This document shows, in pieces, positions 35,167 through 42,309 of a stretch of DNA of 64,000 nt. Within the stretch, counting starts at the first letter, position 1, and each line of letters starts with the position of its first letter. Under the pieces are notes generated by a model. It was not told the origin of the DNA. It saw only the letters and a program-made list of their open reading frames with translations, and searched no databases. The DNA comes from Streptomyces rapamycinicus NRRL 5491 (GTDB lineage Bacteria > Actinomycetota > Actinomycetes > Streptomycetales > Streptomycetaceae), in the NCBI RefSeq assembly GCF_024298965.1, contig NZ_CP085193.1:9610001-9674000 (forward strand), in the 5' to 3' direction. Made by a program: the position numbers and the translations under genes.

Positions 35167-35267
35167 CCACGGAAGAGCCGGGCAGCGTCGCGATATTCGC
35201 TCCGCGCTCGATCGGTCGAGGAAGCAGAGACGTTCAGCGCACCACCCCGGCCGGACGGGCGGGGAAC

Positions 35268-35301
35268 CGCCGATGGCGACCGCGAACGGCCGCCATCGGC
35301 G
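35268..35301 (-). terminator. Hairpin terminator after the serine hydrolase gene
   Basis: Arms CGCCGATGGCG (35268-35278) and CGCCATCGGCG (35291-35301) are perfectly complementary over 11 bases with a 12-base loop. It is 27 bases downstream of the stop at 35328 for minus-strand transcription, and 100 bases past the P450 remnant for the plus strand. There is no T run. Confidence 0.55.
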
Positions 35302-35327
35302 AGATGACCCGACGCCGGTGGGGCGGG

Positions 35328-36548
35328 TCACTTACCGCAGAGGGCAGTGTCGACGAAGTCGACAACGTGGTCCGCGGCGGTCTGCTGACCGGCCTGGTCG
35401 GTGGGTAGGGCGTTGGGCAGCGCGGTGACGGTGACCGAGACGGCGCGGCCGTCTTCGGTGGCGCCGCCGCGGGTCTCGTAGCCGGGAATGTCACCGCCGT
35501 GGCCCCAGACGAGGCCCCCGCAGCTCAGTGGGGTACTGATCAGGCCGAGTCCGTAGCGAGCCCCGGGCCAGAGATCGGAGGCCGGGACGGTGGTGCGCAT
35601 CTGCTTCAGCTGCGCCGGCTTGAGGAGCTTGCCGCCGAGCAGAGCGGAGTAGAAGCGGTTGAGGTCGCTCGGGGTGGCGATCATCTGTCCGGCGGCCCAC
35701 GCCCAGGACGGGTCCATCTCGGTGATGTCGCGCATCGGATCGCCGGGCTTCGGCACGTGATAGCCCCGCGGATGAGGTCGCCGAATGTCCTGGTCGCCGA
35801 TGCCGGGGAAGTAGGTGTGGCGCAGCCCGGTGGGCTTGATGACCCGCTGCGTTATCTCCTCGGCCACCGGGCGGCCGGTGACTTTCTGGATGAGCAGGCC
35901 CGCGAGGAGATAGTTGGTGTTGCTGTACTCAAACTTGCTGCCGGGGGCAAACTTCGCCTTCTCGGCCAGCGCCAGGTCGAGCAGGTCGCGCGGTTCGGTG
36001 TAGGTGTGCCGGCCCTTGAAGAAGTCACCGCCCATGGCCGCGACGTAGTCGGGCAGGCCGCTGGTGTGCTGCAGCAGCTGCCGCACCGTGATGTGGCGGC
36101 CATCGATGCCATCGCCCCGGACGAGCTTCGGTAGGTACGTCTCGACCGGTGCGTCGAGGCTGACGCGGCCTTCGCCGACCAGCTGCAGGACGACCACGGC
36201 GGTGAAGCTCTTGGTGGTGGATCCGATGCGTACCTGTCCGTCGGCCGGCACCTTCGTCTTGTCTTTCCGGTCGGCGACGCCGGCGGTGTAGTCACGGGTG
36301 CTGCCATCGCGTCCGCGGACAGCGGCCAGGGCCGCGGGAAACGCGTCGTCGCGCACCAGGCGGTCGATCCGCTGCCGCACCACATCGTGACGCTGGCCGG
36401 CCTGATCCCCGGACGCCGACGCCGACGATTCGCAACCCACGATGAGACTGCCCAGCACCGCCAGTACGGCCGTCGTCTTGGCCGCTCGTCGGTGCCTGAA
36501 CGGCGACGAGGTGTGAACAGACCGTACAGCGTGGCGATAACGGGACAC
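35328..36548 (-). CDS. Secreted lipoprotein serine hydrolase, class C beta-lactamase fold
   Basis: 406 residues from the GTG at 36548, eight bases after AAGGAG. The N-terminus has basic residues, a hydrophobic stretch and a lipobox (LIVGC) at about residues 28-32, so it is a predicted lipoprotein. Catalytic motifs: SxxK in GSTTKSF (near 108), YxN in YSNTN (near 205) and HxG in WGHGGDIPG (near 345). Such proteins are D-alanyl-D-alanine carboxypeptidases, esterases or peptidases. A related enzyme is encoded just upstream (36716-38053). Confidence 0.87.
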   Translation of the reverse strand: MSRYRHAVRSVHTSSPFRHRRAAKTTAVLAVLGSLIVGCESSASASGDQAGQRHDVVRQRIDRLVRDDAFPAALAAVRGRDGSTRDYTAGVADRKDKTKVPADGQVRIGSTTKSFTAVVVLQLVGEGRVSLDAPVETYLPKLVRGDGIDGRHITVRQLLQHTSGLPDYVAAMGGDFFKGRHTYTEPRDLLDLALAEKAKFAPGSKFEYSNTNYLLAGLLIQKVTGRPVAEEITQRVIKPTGLRHTYFPGIGDQDIRRPHPRGYHVPKPGDPMRDITEMDPSWAWAAGQMIATPSDLNRFYSALLGGKLLKPAQLKQMRTTVPASDLWPGARYGLGLISTPLSCGGLVWGHGGDIPGYETRGGATEDGRAVSVTVTALPNALPTDQAGQQTAADHVVDFVDTALCGK

Positions 36549-36568
36549 GAAGAACACTCCTTGCTGGT

Positions 36569-36585
36569 GCCCTGCCCGGCAGGGC
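36569..36585 (-). terminator. Short hairpin between the two serine hydrolase genes
   Basis: GCCCTGC and GCAGGGC are complementary with a CCG loop, 131 bases after the stop at 36716 and 21 bases before the start at 36548. It could end the upstream transcript or act as a leader hairpin for the downstream gene. The support is only the inverted repeat and the position. Confidence 0.35.
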
Positions 36586-36715
36586 GGGGGTTGAGCCGTG
36601 ATGAGCCATGGGGCTTCTCCGGCTGCTGTGGGGGGTGAGGGTGTGCGGTAGCCGGCGGTGCGGCAGATCACGCGCACCGCGCGGTACGGGCGATGTGACA
36701 GGTCGTACGGGTACC

Positions 36716-38053
36716 TCAGCCCGGCAAGGCCGTGCTCTTCGTGGCTGTACCGGGGACGGTCTTGCCGAGCATGCGGCAGACCGCGGCGTCCACCAGGGGC
36801 CGGTACATGGCGGCGACCTTCGGTTCGCTGAGGCCGAAGACGGTGGTGGTGAGAATGGCGACGGTGCGGTGGCCGGTGCTGTCCGTGTAGTTCTGGCTCG
36901 CGTAGCCGGGGATGCCACCGGTGTGTCCCCATACGGTGCCGCACGGGGTGCGGACCTCTTCCAGACCCAGCCCGTACCTGGTGGCCTCCGGCGCGGTGGG
37001 GTCTTCCGGGACGGTTGTGCGCATCTGCCTCAGCTGAGCCGGGGGCAGCAGCTCGCCGGACATCAAGGCGGTGTCGAAACGCGCCCAGTCGGCCGCGCTG
37101 GAGACAACGGCTCCCGCGGCCCAGGCCCAGCTCGGGTTGATCCCGGTCGTGTCTACGTGGTCGTCGTGGCTCGGACCCGCGAAGGACGTCCCCGGGGGCA
37201 TGCCGGGAGGCAGCAGGGGGCCCAGATGAGCGGCGTCGGGTTCATAGCCGTGCGCGTGCGTACGGTCGTCGCCGGGCCGCCAGGCGGCAGTGGTGGCGAG
37301 GTAGGTGTGGGTCAGACGCAGCGGCCGGACGATCCGCTCGTCGATCAGGTCGGCCACGCTACGGCCGGTGGCCTTCTCGAGCACCATGCCGAGCGCGATG
37401 TAGTTGGTGTTGCTGTACGACCACTTCTCGCCGGGAGTGAACAGCGCCTGGTGCCTGGTGGCCAGCGCGAGCAGTTCTTCGGGGGTCCATTGCCGCTGGT
37501 CCTGGCCGGTGACCGAGGCGAGGCCGGCGGGGTCGTCGGTGTAGTCGTACAGGCCGCTCGTGTGGTTGAGGAGCATGCGTAAAGTGATCGCGCGTCCGCC
37601 GGGGACCAGGCCGGGCAGCCAACTCTCCACCGAGTCGGTCAGGTTGACCTGGTGCTCAGCGACAAGTTGCAGGATCAAAGTGGCCACGAGCGTCTTGGTG
37701 TTGGAACCCATGCGGAACTCGTCGTCCACCGCGAGCTTGTGGTCGGCCACGGTCCAGGGGGCCTGCCCGGCAAACTCGACAGCCGGACCACGACCGTCGT
37801 CGATCCGCACGGCCACTCCTGGAACACCGGCGTCCACGGTCTGCCGGACCAGCGTGGCCAACTGGTCCGGTCGCGCCGCTACCGCGCCGGCGCGACCGGT
37901 ATCGGCCGACCACGCGTCAGCCCGCGCCGCCTCGGTCCGCACCGGTGCGGCCGAGGCCGCGGCCGCCGCGCCGGCCGTGGTCAGGCAGGTGGCCAGGGTC
38001 AGCGTCAAGGCTGCCCGCAGACGGCGACGCGACATCGGCGCCCGTTCAGTCAT
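36716..38053 (-). CDS. Secreted serine hydrolase, D-Ala-D-Ala carboxypeptidase-like
   Basis: 445 residues. A signal peptide is evident (MSRRRLRAALTLTLA, hydrophobic core, AASAAP cleavage region near residue 36); the second methionine at residue 7 may be the true start. Motifs: SxxK in GSNTKTLVA near 117, YxN in YSNTNYIALG near 212 and HxG in WGHTGGIPG near 375. The domain plan and several blocks (DPSWAWAAG compared with NPSWAWAAG) match the following gene, so the pair arose by duplication. It is probably exported and cell-wall directed or a detoxifying esterase. Confidence 0.87.
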   Translation of the reverse strand: MTERAPMSRRRLRAALTLTLATCLTTAGAAAAASAAPVRTEAARADAWSADTGRAGAVAARPDQLATLVRQTVDAGVPGVAVRIDDGRGPAVEFAGQAPWTVADHKLAVDDEFRMGSNTKTLVATLILQLVAEHQVNLTDSVESWLPGLVPGGRAITLRMLLNHTSGLYDYTDDPAGLASVTGQDQRQWTPEELLALATRHQALFTPGEKWSYSNTNYIALGMVLEKATGRSVADLIDERIVRPLRLTHTYLATTAAWRPGDDRTHAHGYEPDAAHLGPLLPPGMPPGTSFAGPSHDDHVDTTGINPSWAWAAGAVVSSAADWARFDTALMSGELLPPAQLRQMRTTVPEDPTAPEATRYGLGLEEVRTPCGTVWGHTGGIPGYASQNYTDSTGHRTVAILTTTVFGLSEPKVAAMYRPLVDAAVCRMLGKTVPGTATKSTALPG

Positions 38054-38420
38054 GAGATGTCTCCGTGGGGTGAGATATGGTCCGACCGGGTCGATGATGA
38101 ACGTCGAGGCTGGACCGGTGTCGTACAGTGATCACTCTGGTTGACAGTGGCCGCCCCGGCGATCCGGCCAGCAGCAGCATGCGGGGTGGGGCTATCCCCA
38201 CTCGGTCCCAGTTCAGGCTTCGGCGGAGTAGTGGGGGCGCCACGCCGGACCATGGTCCGAACCGCATGCCCCCCTCTTTCCGCCCCGAGCCGACCCAGGG
38301 CCAGGCGAATAGGTTGGTCGACCGATGTGGCAGCGGTCGTCACGCGTGTGGAGCCCGCCGAGATCATCGAGGCGGGCAGCACGGTGGTCGCACTTGGACA
38401 CCGTTCGACCGTGGTCGGGG
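38054..38420. other. 367-base gap without a supported gene
   Basis: Between the serine hydrolase start and the SDR stop. Only short frames antisense to neighbours are open. It should contain the promoter of the secreted hydrolase. No palindrome or insertion-sequence remnant stood out. Confidence 0.5.
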
Positions 38421-39218
38421 TCAGCGTCCGATGTGGTGGCCGCCCTCGGCGGGGATGACGGCGCCGGTGGTCCAGCGGCTTTCGTCGGACAGCAGGAACA
38501 GGGCGGCGCGGGCCATGTCGTCGGCCAGGGCGATCTGGTTCATCGGGGACTTGGCGGCCAGTTGCTCCTGGAATTCGATGGGGAGCATGTCCCACATCTC
38601 GGTGCGGGTGGAGCCCGGTGCGAGGGAGTTGACGCGCACGTTGGAGGAGGCCAGTTCCAGGGCCGCGCTCTTGGTGAGCCCGTTGACGGCCCACTTCGAC
38701 GCGACGTACTCCGAGATGCCTGCCACTCCCACCATGCCGCCGATGGAGGAGACATTGACGATCGAGCCGCCCCCGGCGGCGAGCAGCGCGGGGATCTCGT
38801 GCTTCATGGACAGGAAGACGCCCTTGGCGTTGACCTCCATGACCCGGTCGTACATATCGGTGTTCTTCTCGTGCAGTGGTGTGCCGTCGCTGGTGATGCC
38901 GGCGCTGTTGAGCGCGCCGTCGAGGCGGCCGAACCGCTTGACCGCAGTGGCTACGGCGGCTTCCACCGTGGCCTCGTCGGTCACATCGAGCGGCACGGCG
39001 ATGACCTGGTTGTCGGCGGTCGACATCTCAGCCGCCAGCGCCTGGAGGCGGTCGGTGCGCCGGGCGCCGGCCACGACGTGTGCCCCCTCGGCGGCGAAGC
39101 GACGCGTGGCGGCTTCGCCCATGCCGGCGGACGCGCCGGTGATCAGGATGACCTTGCCCTCCAGCCGGCGGGCCTGGATGGTCACGGGCGCGGGGTGGTG
39201 ATTGGGGTGGGACGACAT
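38421..39218 (-). CDS. SDR-family oxidoreductase
   Basis: 265 residues from the ATG at 39218, preceded by GGAGAACACC; the TTG at 39233 overlaps that ribosome site and is rejected. Features: TGASAGMGEAATR cofactor motif near residue 27, NSAG near 103, serine in NVSSIGG and YVASK near 170, PAEGG near the C-terminus. The gene lies 47 bases downstream of the SRPBCC gene, and both follow the SDR at 39702, so the three probably form one transcript. Confidence 0.9.
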   Translation of the reverse strand: MSSHPNHHPAPVTIQARRLEGKVILITGASAGMGEAATRRFAAEGAHVVAGARRTDRLQALAAEMSTADNQVIAVPLDVTDEATVEAAVATAVKRFGRLDGALNSAGITSDGTPLHEKNTDMYDRVMEVNAKGVFLSMKHEIPALLAAGGGSIVNVSSIGGMVGVAGISEYVASKWAVNGLTKSAALELASSNVRVNSLAPGSTRTEMWDMLPIEFQEQLAAKSPMNQIALADDMARAALFLLSDESRWTTGAVIPAEGGHHIGR

Positions 39219-39265
39219 GATGGTGTTCTCCAAACGTAAGAGATATGGGTGACGCGCAAGCGAGC

Positions 39266-39700
39266 TCAGTGGCCGAGCGCGGTCTTCAGTGCCTGAGCGG
39301 CCGTGGGCCAGACCATCTCGCGGCTGACGCGGCTGACGAGAAGCGCGGCGTCACTGTCCGCGACGCCGTACCCGCCCTGCCAGGTGATCGCCGTCTGCCC
39401 GTCGGCGGGCTGCAGCGAGACGGTGGTGCGGGAGGTGGAGACGGGGATGGGTGGGTCTCCCTGGAAGCTGTAGGTCAGCGTCATCCGGGCGTGATCCAGC
39501 TCGTCAAGACGCTCGGTCACCGTGCTGCCGTCGGTGAGCGACAGTTCACGTACGGCACCAGTCCGTCCGGACGTACCGGCCGCCAACCGGCTGCTCTTCA
39601 CCTGCGGGTGCCAGTGCATGTCCTCGAAGGCAGCCAGGAGTTGCCAGACCGTTTGCGGGCCACTGTCTATGACAGCGGTGTATTCGACCGTGATGTCCAC
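39266..39700 (-). CDS. SRPBCC (START/Bet v1-like) family protein
   Basis: 144 residues from the GTG at 39700, which follows the stop of the upstream SDR by one base. The helix-grip fold is suggested by DITVEYTAVIDSGPQTVWQLL, a central SLTDGSTVTERLDELD strand pair and a long C-terminal helix. Members bind hydrophobic ligands or act as polyketide cyclases or aromatases. The longer frame to 39808 lies inside the SDR and is rejected. No catalytic residues can be assigned. Confidence 0.8.
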   Translation of the reverse strand: MDITVEYTAVIDSGPQTVWQLLAAFEDMHWHPQVKSSRLAAGTSGRTGAVRELSLTDGSTVTERLDELDHARMTLTYSFQGDPPIPVSTSRTTVSLQPADGQTAITWQGGYGVADSDAALLVSRVSREMVWPTAAQALKTALGH

Positions 39701-39701
39701 G

Positions 39702-40490
39702 TCAAATCCAGCTTCCGCCGTTGACGACAAGGGCCTGTCCATTGATCCATTCGGCCTCCGGCAAGGCGAGGAATCGTGCCACGGAGGCGATGTCACTCGG
39801 CTCACCAAGGCGTCCGGCGGGCGCGGAGGCGGCGACGTACTGCCTCATCTCAGGACTGAGGGCGCCGTCACCCGCAGCGAGGAAGCCGTCACCGACAGCG
39901 CCGGAGTGAATGCTGTTGGCAGTGATGCCCCGCGAGGCGAGTTCCTTGGCCAGTGTGCGGATGGTGGCGTTGGCGCCGTTCTTGCTGGTGGCGTAGGCAC
40001 CGAAGCCGGCGCCCGCGCTCTGGGTGGAACTGCTGGAGATATTGATGATGCGACCGCCGTCGGACAGCCGGCGGGCAGCCTCCCGCAGTACGTAGAAGAC
40101 CGCGCGGGTGTTGACGGCGAGCACGCGGTCGAACTCGGCGTCGGAGATCTCGGCCACCGGCTGCAGCCGTGAGGCGACGCCGGCGTTGGCAACCACGATG
40201 TCCAGGCCGCCGAAGTGTGCGATGGCCAGGTCGAACAGCTCCTGCACACTGCTGCTGCGAGTGAGATCCGCGGAAAGCGGCAACACATCGACACCGAGCT
40301 TGCGGATCGCCTCCGCGGCCTCGTGTGCCTCCGTCTCCCGGCTGCGGTAGTGCAGGACGATATTCGCCCCCTCCTCCGCGAGCGCCTCGGCGATGGCTCG
40401 GCCGATGCTGCGCGGTGCCCCGGTGACCAGGGCGGTCTTTCCGCCCAGGCGGCGGCCGCCAGGGCCGCGCGGCCCATTCGATTGATGCAC
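39702..40490 (-). CDS. SDR-family oxidoreductase, FabG-like
   Basis: 262 residues starting at the GTG at 40490, with GAGGAG nine bases before it. Motifs: TGAPRSIGRAIA near residue 24, VANAG near 100, serine in NISSSST and YATSK near 168, VVNGG at the C-terminus. The TGAPRSIG variant replaces the usual GxxxGIG glycines with proline and arginine-serine, seen in some 3-oxoacyl-ACP reductase-like SDRs. First gene of a probable three-gene transcript with the SRPBCC and SDR genes. Confidence 0.88.
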   Translation of the reverse strand: MHQSNGPRGPGGRRLGGKTALVTGAPRSIGRAIAEALAEEGANIVLHYRSRETEAHEAAEAIRKLGVDVLPLSADLTRSSSVQELFDLAIAHFGGLDIVVANAGVASRLQPVAEISDAEFDRVLAVNTRAVFYVLREAARRLSDGGRIINISSSSTQSAGAGFGAYATSKNGANATIRTLAKELASRGITANSIHSGAVGDGFLAAGDGALSPEMRQYVAASAPAGRLGEPSDIASVARFLALPEAEWINGQALVVNGGSWI

Positions 40491-40589
40491 GGTGACGCTC
40501 CTCGAGAATGGCGGCTGCGGATCGCGGTCGCCTCCACATCACCGTGCCCTCCATCCGCTGCCGACACGAGAGGCCGCTTCTGCCTAGGA

Positions 40590-40795
40590 CTGACAGGGCG
40601 ATGCTCACCCGCTGTCTCCGGGCGCCGCGAAGAAGCCGCACACCTCGCCGGACTGTCAGTGGACTACCTCGCCCGGTCGCCGCCGATCCGCTGGCCACGC
40701 GCTGCTCGGCGACATGCTCGGTGAACCGGCACGCCAACGCAAGCTTCTGTGGCGGCACTTCACCGACCTGCGCAAGACGAGCCCCCGTGGGTGGG
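40590..40795 (+). pseudogene. MmyB-type regulator remnant
   Basis: Two blocks nearly identical in DNA to the MmyB gene at 14920-15819: HLAGLSVDYLAR (around 40640-40676) and LLGDMLGEPARQRKLLWRHF (around 40700-40765), with about 300 bases between them deleted and a one-base frame change inside. No functional product is possible. It is directly followed by a fragment of an OtnK-like gene. Confidence 0.7.
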
Positions 40796-40825
40796 AGGAG
40801 GTTGTGCGGTCGGACGCGGAGGCGA

Positions 40826-40980
40826 CGTTCGACTGCGCCCCGGCGGGCAACATCGGCCCGGTCGCGGACGCCTTGATGGACGCCCTCGGCATGGATTTCA
40901 CCGTCATATGCCCAGCGCTGCCGGTCAGCGGCCGAACCGTCCGCGACGGCCGGCTCTTCGTGGGCGATGCGCCGTTGGAC
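40826..40980 (+). pseudogene. OtnK-like kinase internal fragment
   Basis: The segment reads PAGNIGPVADALMDALGMDF, then ICPALPVSGRTVRDG and LFVGDAPLD, almost the same as residues about 92-140 of the kinase encoded at 48853-50121. It breaks off exactly after GATGCGCCGTTGGAC and joins sequence related to the leader of the hydrolase gene. Neither end of the kinase is present. Confidence 0.75.
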
Positions 40981-41029
40981 ACCGCATGGCCGGCTGCCAT
41001 ACCCGACTACAGTTCCTGAGAGGACAGCG

Positions 41030-41896
41030 ATGAGTGATGTCGAGCTTCAGCACCGTATGGTGTGGGCGGACGACCTCCGGTTCCACATCGTGGAGGCCGG
41101 TGAAGGGCCCACGATCGTGCTGGTCGCCGGTTTCCCGCAGAGCTCCTACGCGTGGCGGCGCCTGATGCCGCTGCTCGCGGACCGTTTCCATGTGATCGCC
41201 GTCGACCTCCCTGGACAGGGGGACTCCGACAAGCCGGTGGACGGCTATGACACCCTGACGACCGGCAAGCGGCTGCGCTCGCTGCTGAAGGTCCTCGGTG
41301 AGGACCGGTACGTGCTGGTCGGGCACGACATCGGCGCCTGGGTGGGATACGCCTACGCGCATCAGTTCGCCGCCGACCTGCGAGGAGTGGTGCTCCTCGA
41401 CGGCAACATCCCGGGTGTCACGCTACGGCCGACGATCACGCTCGGCCCGGACAACTGGCGGAACTGGCACTTCCTGTTCAACCCGGTCCCCGACCTGCCC
41501 GAGGCACTGCTCCAGGGACGCGAGCGCATCCTCATCGAATGGTTCTTCAGCAGGAAGACCGCCAACTGGCGAACCACTTTCAGCAACGCCGACATCGACG
41601 AGTACGAGCGCGTGTACCAGGCCCCGGGCGGACTGCGGGGCATGCTCGGCTACTACCGCGCGGTCCTGGAGGACATCGAGCAGAACACCCCGCTGATGCA
41701 GAAGAAGATCGACGTCCCGGTACTCGCCCTCGGCGGTGAGGTCGGTTCCGCGCCGGATCTCCACGAGAGCATGCAGCCGCTGGGCCACAACGTGCACGGT
41801 GGCGTCATCGCAGGCAGCGGTCACTACATCCCGGAGGAAGAACCCGAAGCGCTCGCACGGGAAATCTCCGACTTTGTCAACGATCTCAAGGCATAG
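41030..41896 (+). CDS. Alpha/beta-fold hydrolase, dehalogenase/epoxide-hydrolase type (copy 1)
   Basis: 288 residues from the ATG at 41030, behind a GAGAGGACAGCG leader. The nucleophile elbow VGHDIGAWVG places an aspartate (D100) as nucleophile, as in haloalkane and fluoroacetate dehalogenases and epoxide hydrolases; the catalytic histidine is in GSGHYIPEE near residue 268. The gene is nearly identical to the inverted copy at 47254-48120: I saw three residue differences (V4/I, V in NPVPDLPE to I, A in YQAPGG to T). It is flanked by kinase and RidA fragments, so it is part of a degraded duplicate of that operon but its own frame is intact. Confidence 0.9.
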   Translation: MSDVELQHRMVWADDLRFHIVEAGEGPTIVLVAGFPQSSYAWRRLMPLLADRFHVIAVDLPGQGDSDKPVDGYDTLTTGKRLRSLLKVLGEDRYVLVGHDIGAWVGYAYAHQFAADLRGVVLLDGNIPGVTLRPTITLGPDNWRNWHFLFNPVPDLPEALLQGRERILIEWFFSRKTANWRTTFSNADIDEYERVYQAPGGLRGMLGYYRAVLEDIEQNTPLMQKKIDVPVLALGGEVGSAPDLHESMQPLGHNVHGGVIAGSGHYIPEEEPEALAREISDFVNDLKA

Positions 41897-41904
41897 CGCG
41901 CGGA

Positions 41905-41995
41905 TCGTCCCTGGACGACCGCCGGATCGCCTATTACGGGAAGGTCGGCGCAGACGTCGACCTGGTGGCCGCGTGTCTGTGTGCGCAGCGTCATG
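41905..41995 (+). pseudogene. RidA fragment
   Basis: The frame reads DDRRIAYYGKVGADVDLVAACLCAQ in short pieces that match IAYHGKVGADVDLDSA and the following segment of the RidA protein at 46806-47243, then ends. It lies directly after the hydrolase copy, the same relative order as in the intact operon. The remaining bases to 42309 hold nothing I can identify. Confidence 0.55.
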
Positions 41996-42309
41996 ACGAC
42001 GGACTATGCGCGTGGTAGCCGTTGGACCCGCCTGCGTCCGCAGTGATCAGCAGATGGGTCATGGATTCCGTACGGGATCGCCTCGCCCGGTCCCTGCCGG
42101 TCCAAGAACTCGTGCGTCTTGACCAGGACTGCCGCCGTGCCCCGAGCTCCGGGGCTCGGCCCCCAGTATCAGCCGCCGCTGTCACTCATCCAAGTGCGGG
42201 TACGCCCGAACTGCACAGCGAGTGACCACGGACCTCATCGGAGACGCTGATATCACAACAACGAGCCGCACCCCGCGAAGCAACACCTTGATTCTCTGCC
42301 GGTCCTTGG

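Noticed and set aside
38213..38420. Possible MarR-like fragment on the minus strand
   Set aside because: Only a short stretch resembled a helix (DQPIRLALGRLGAE) with no further support.
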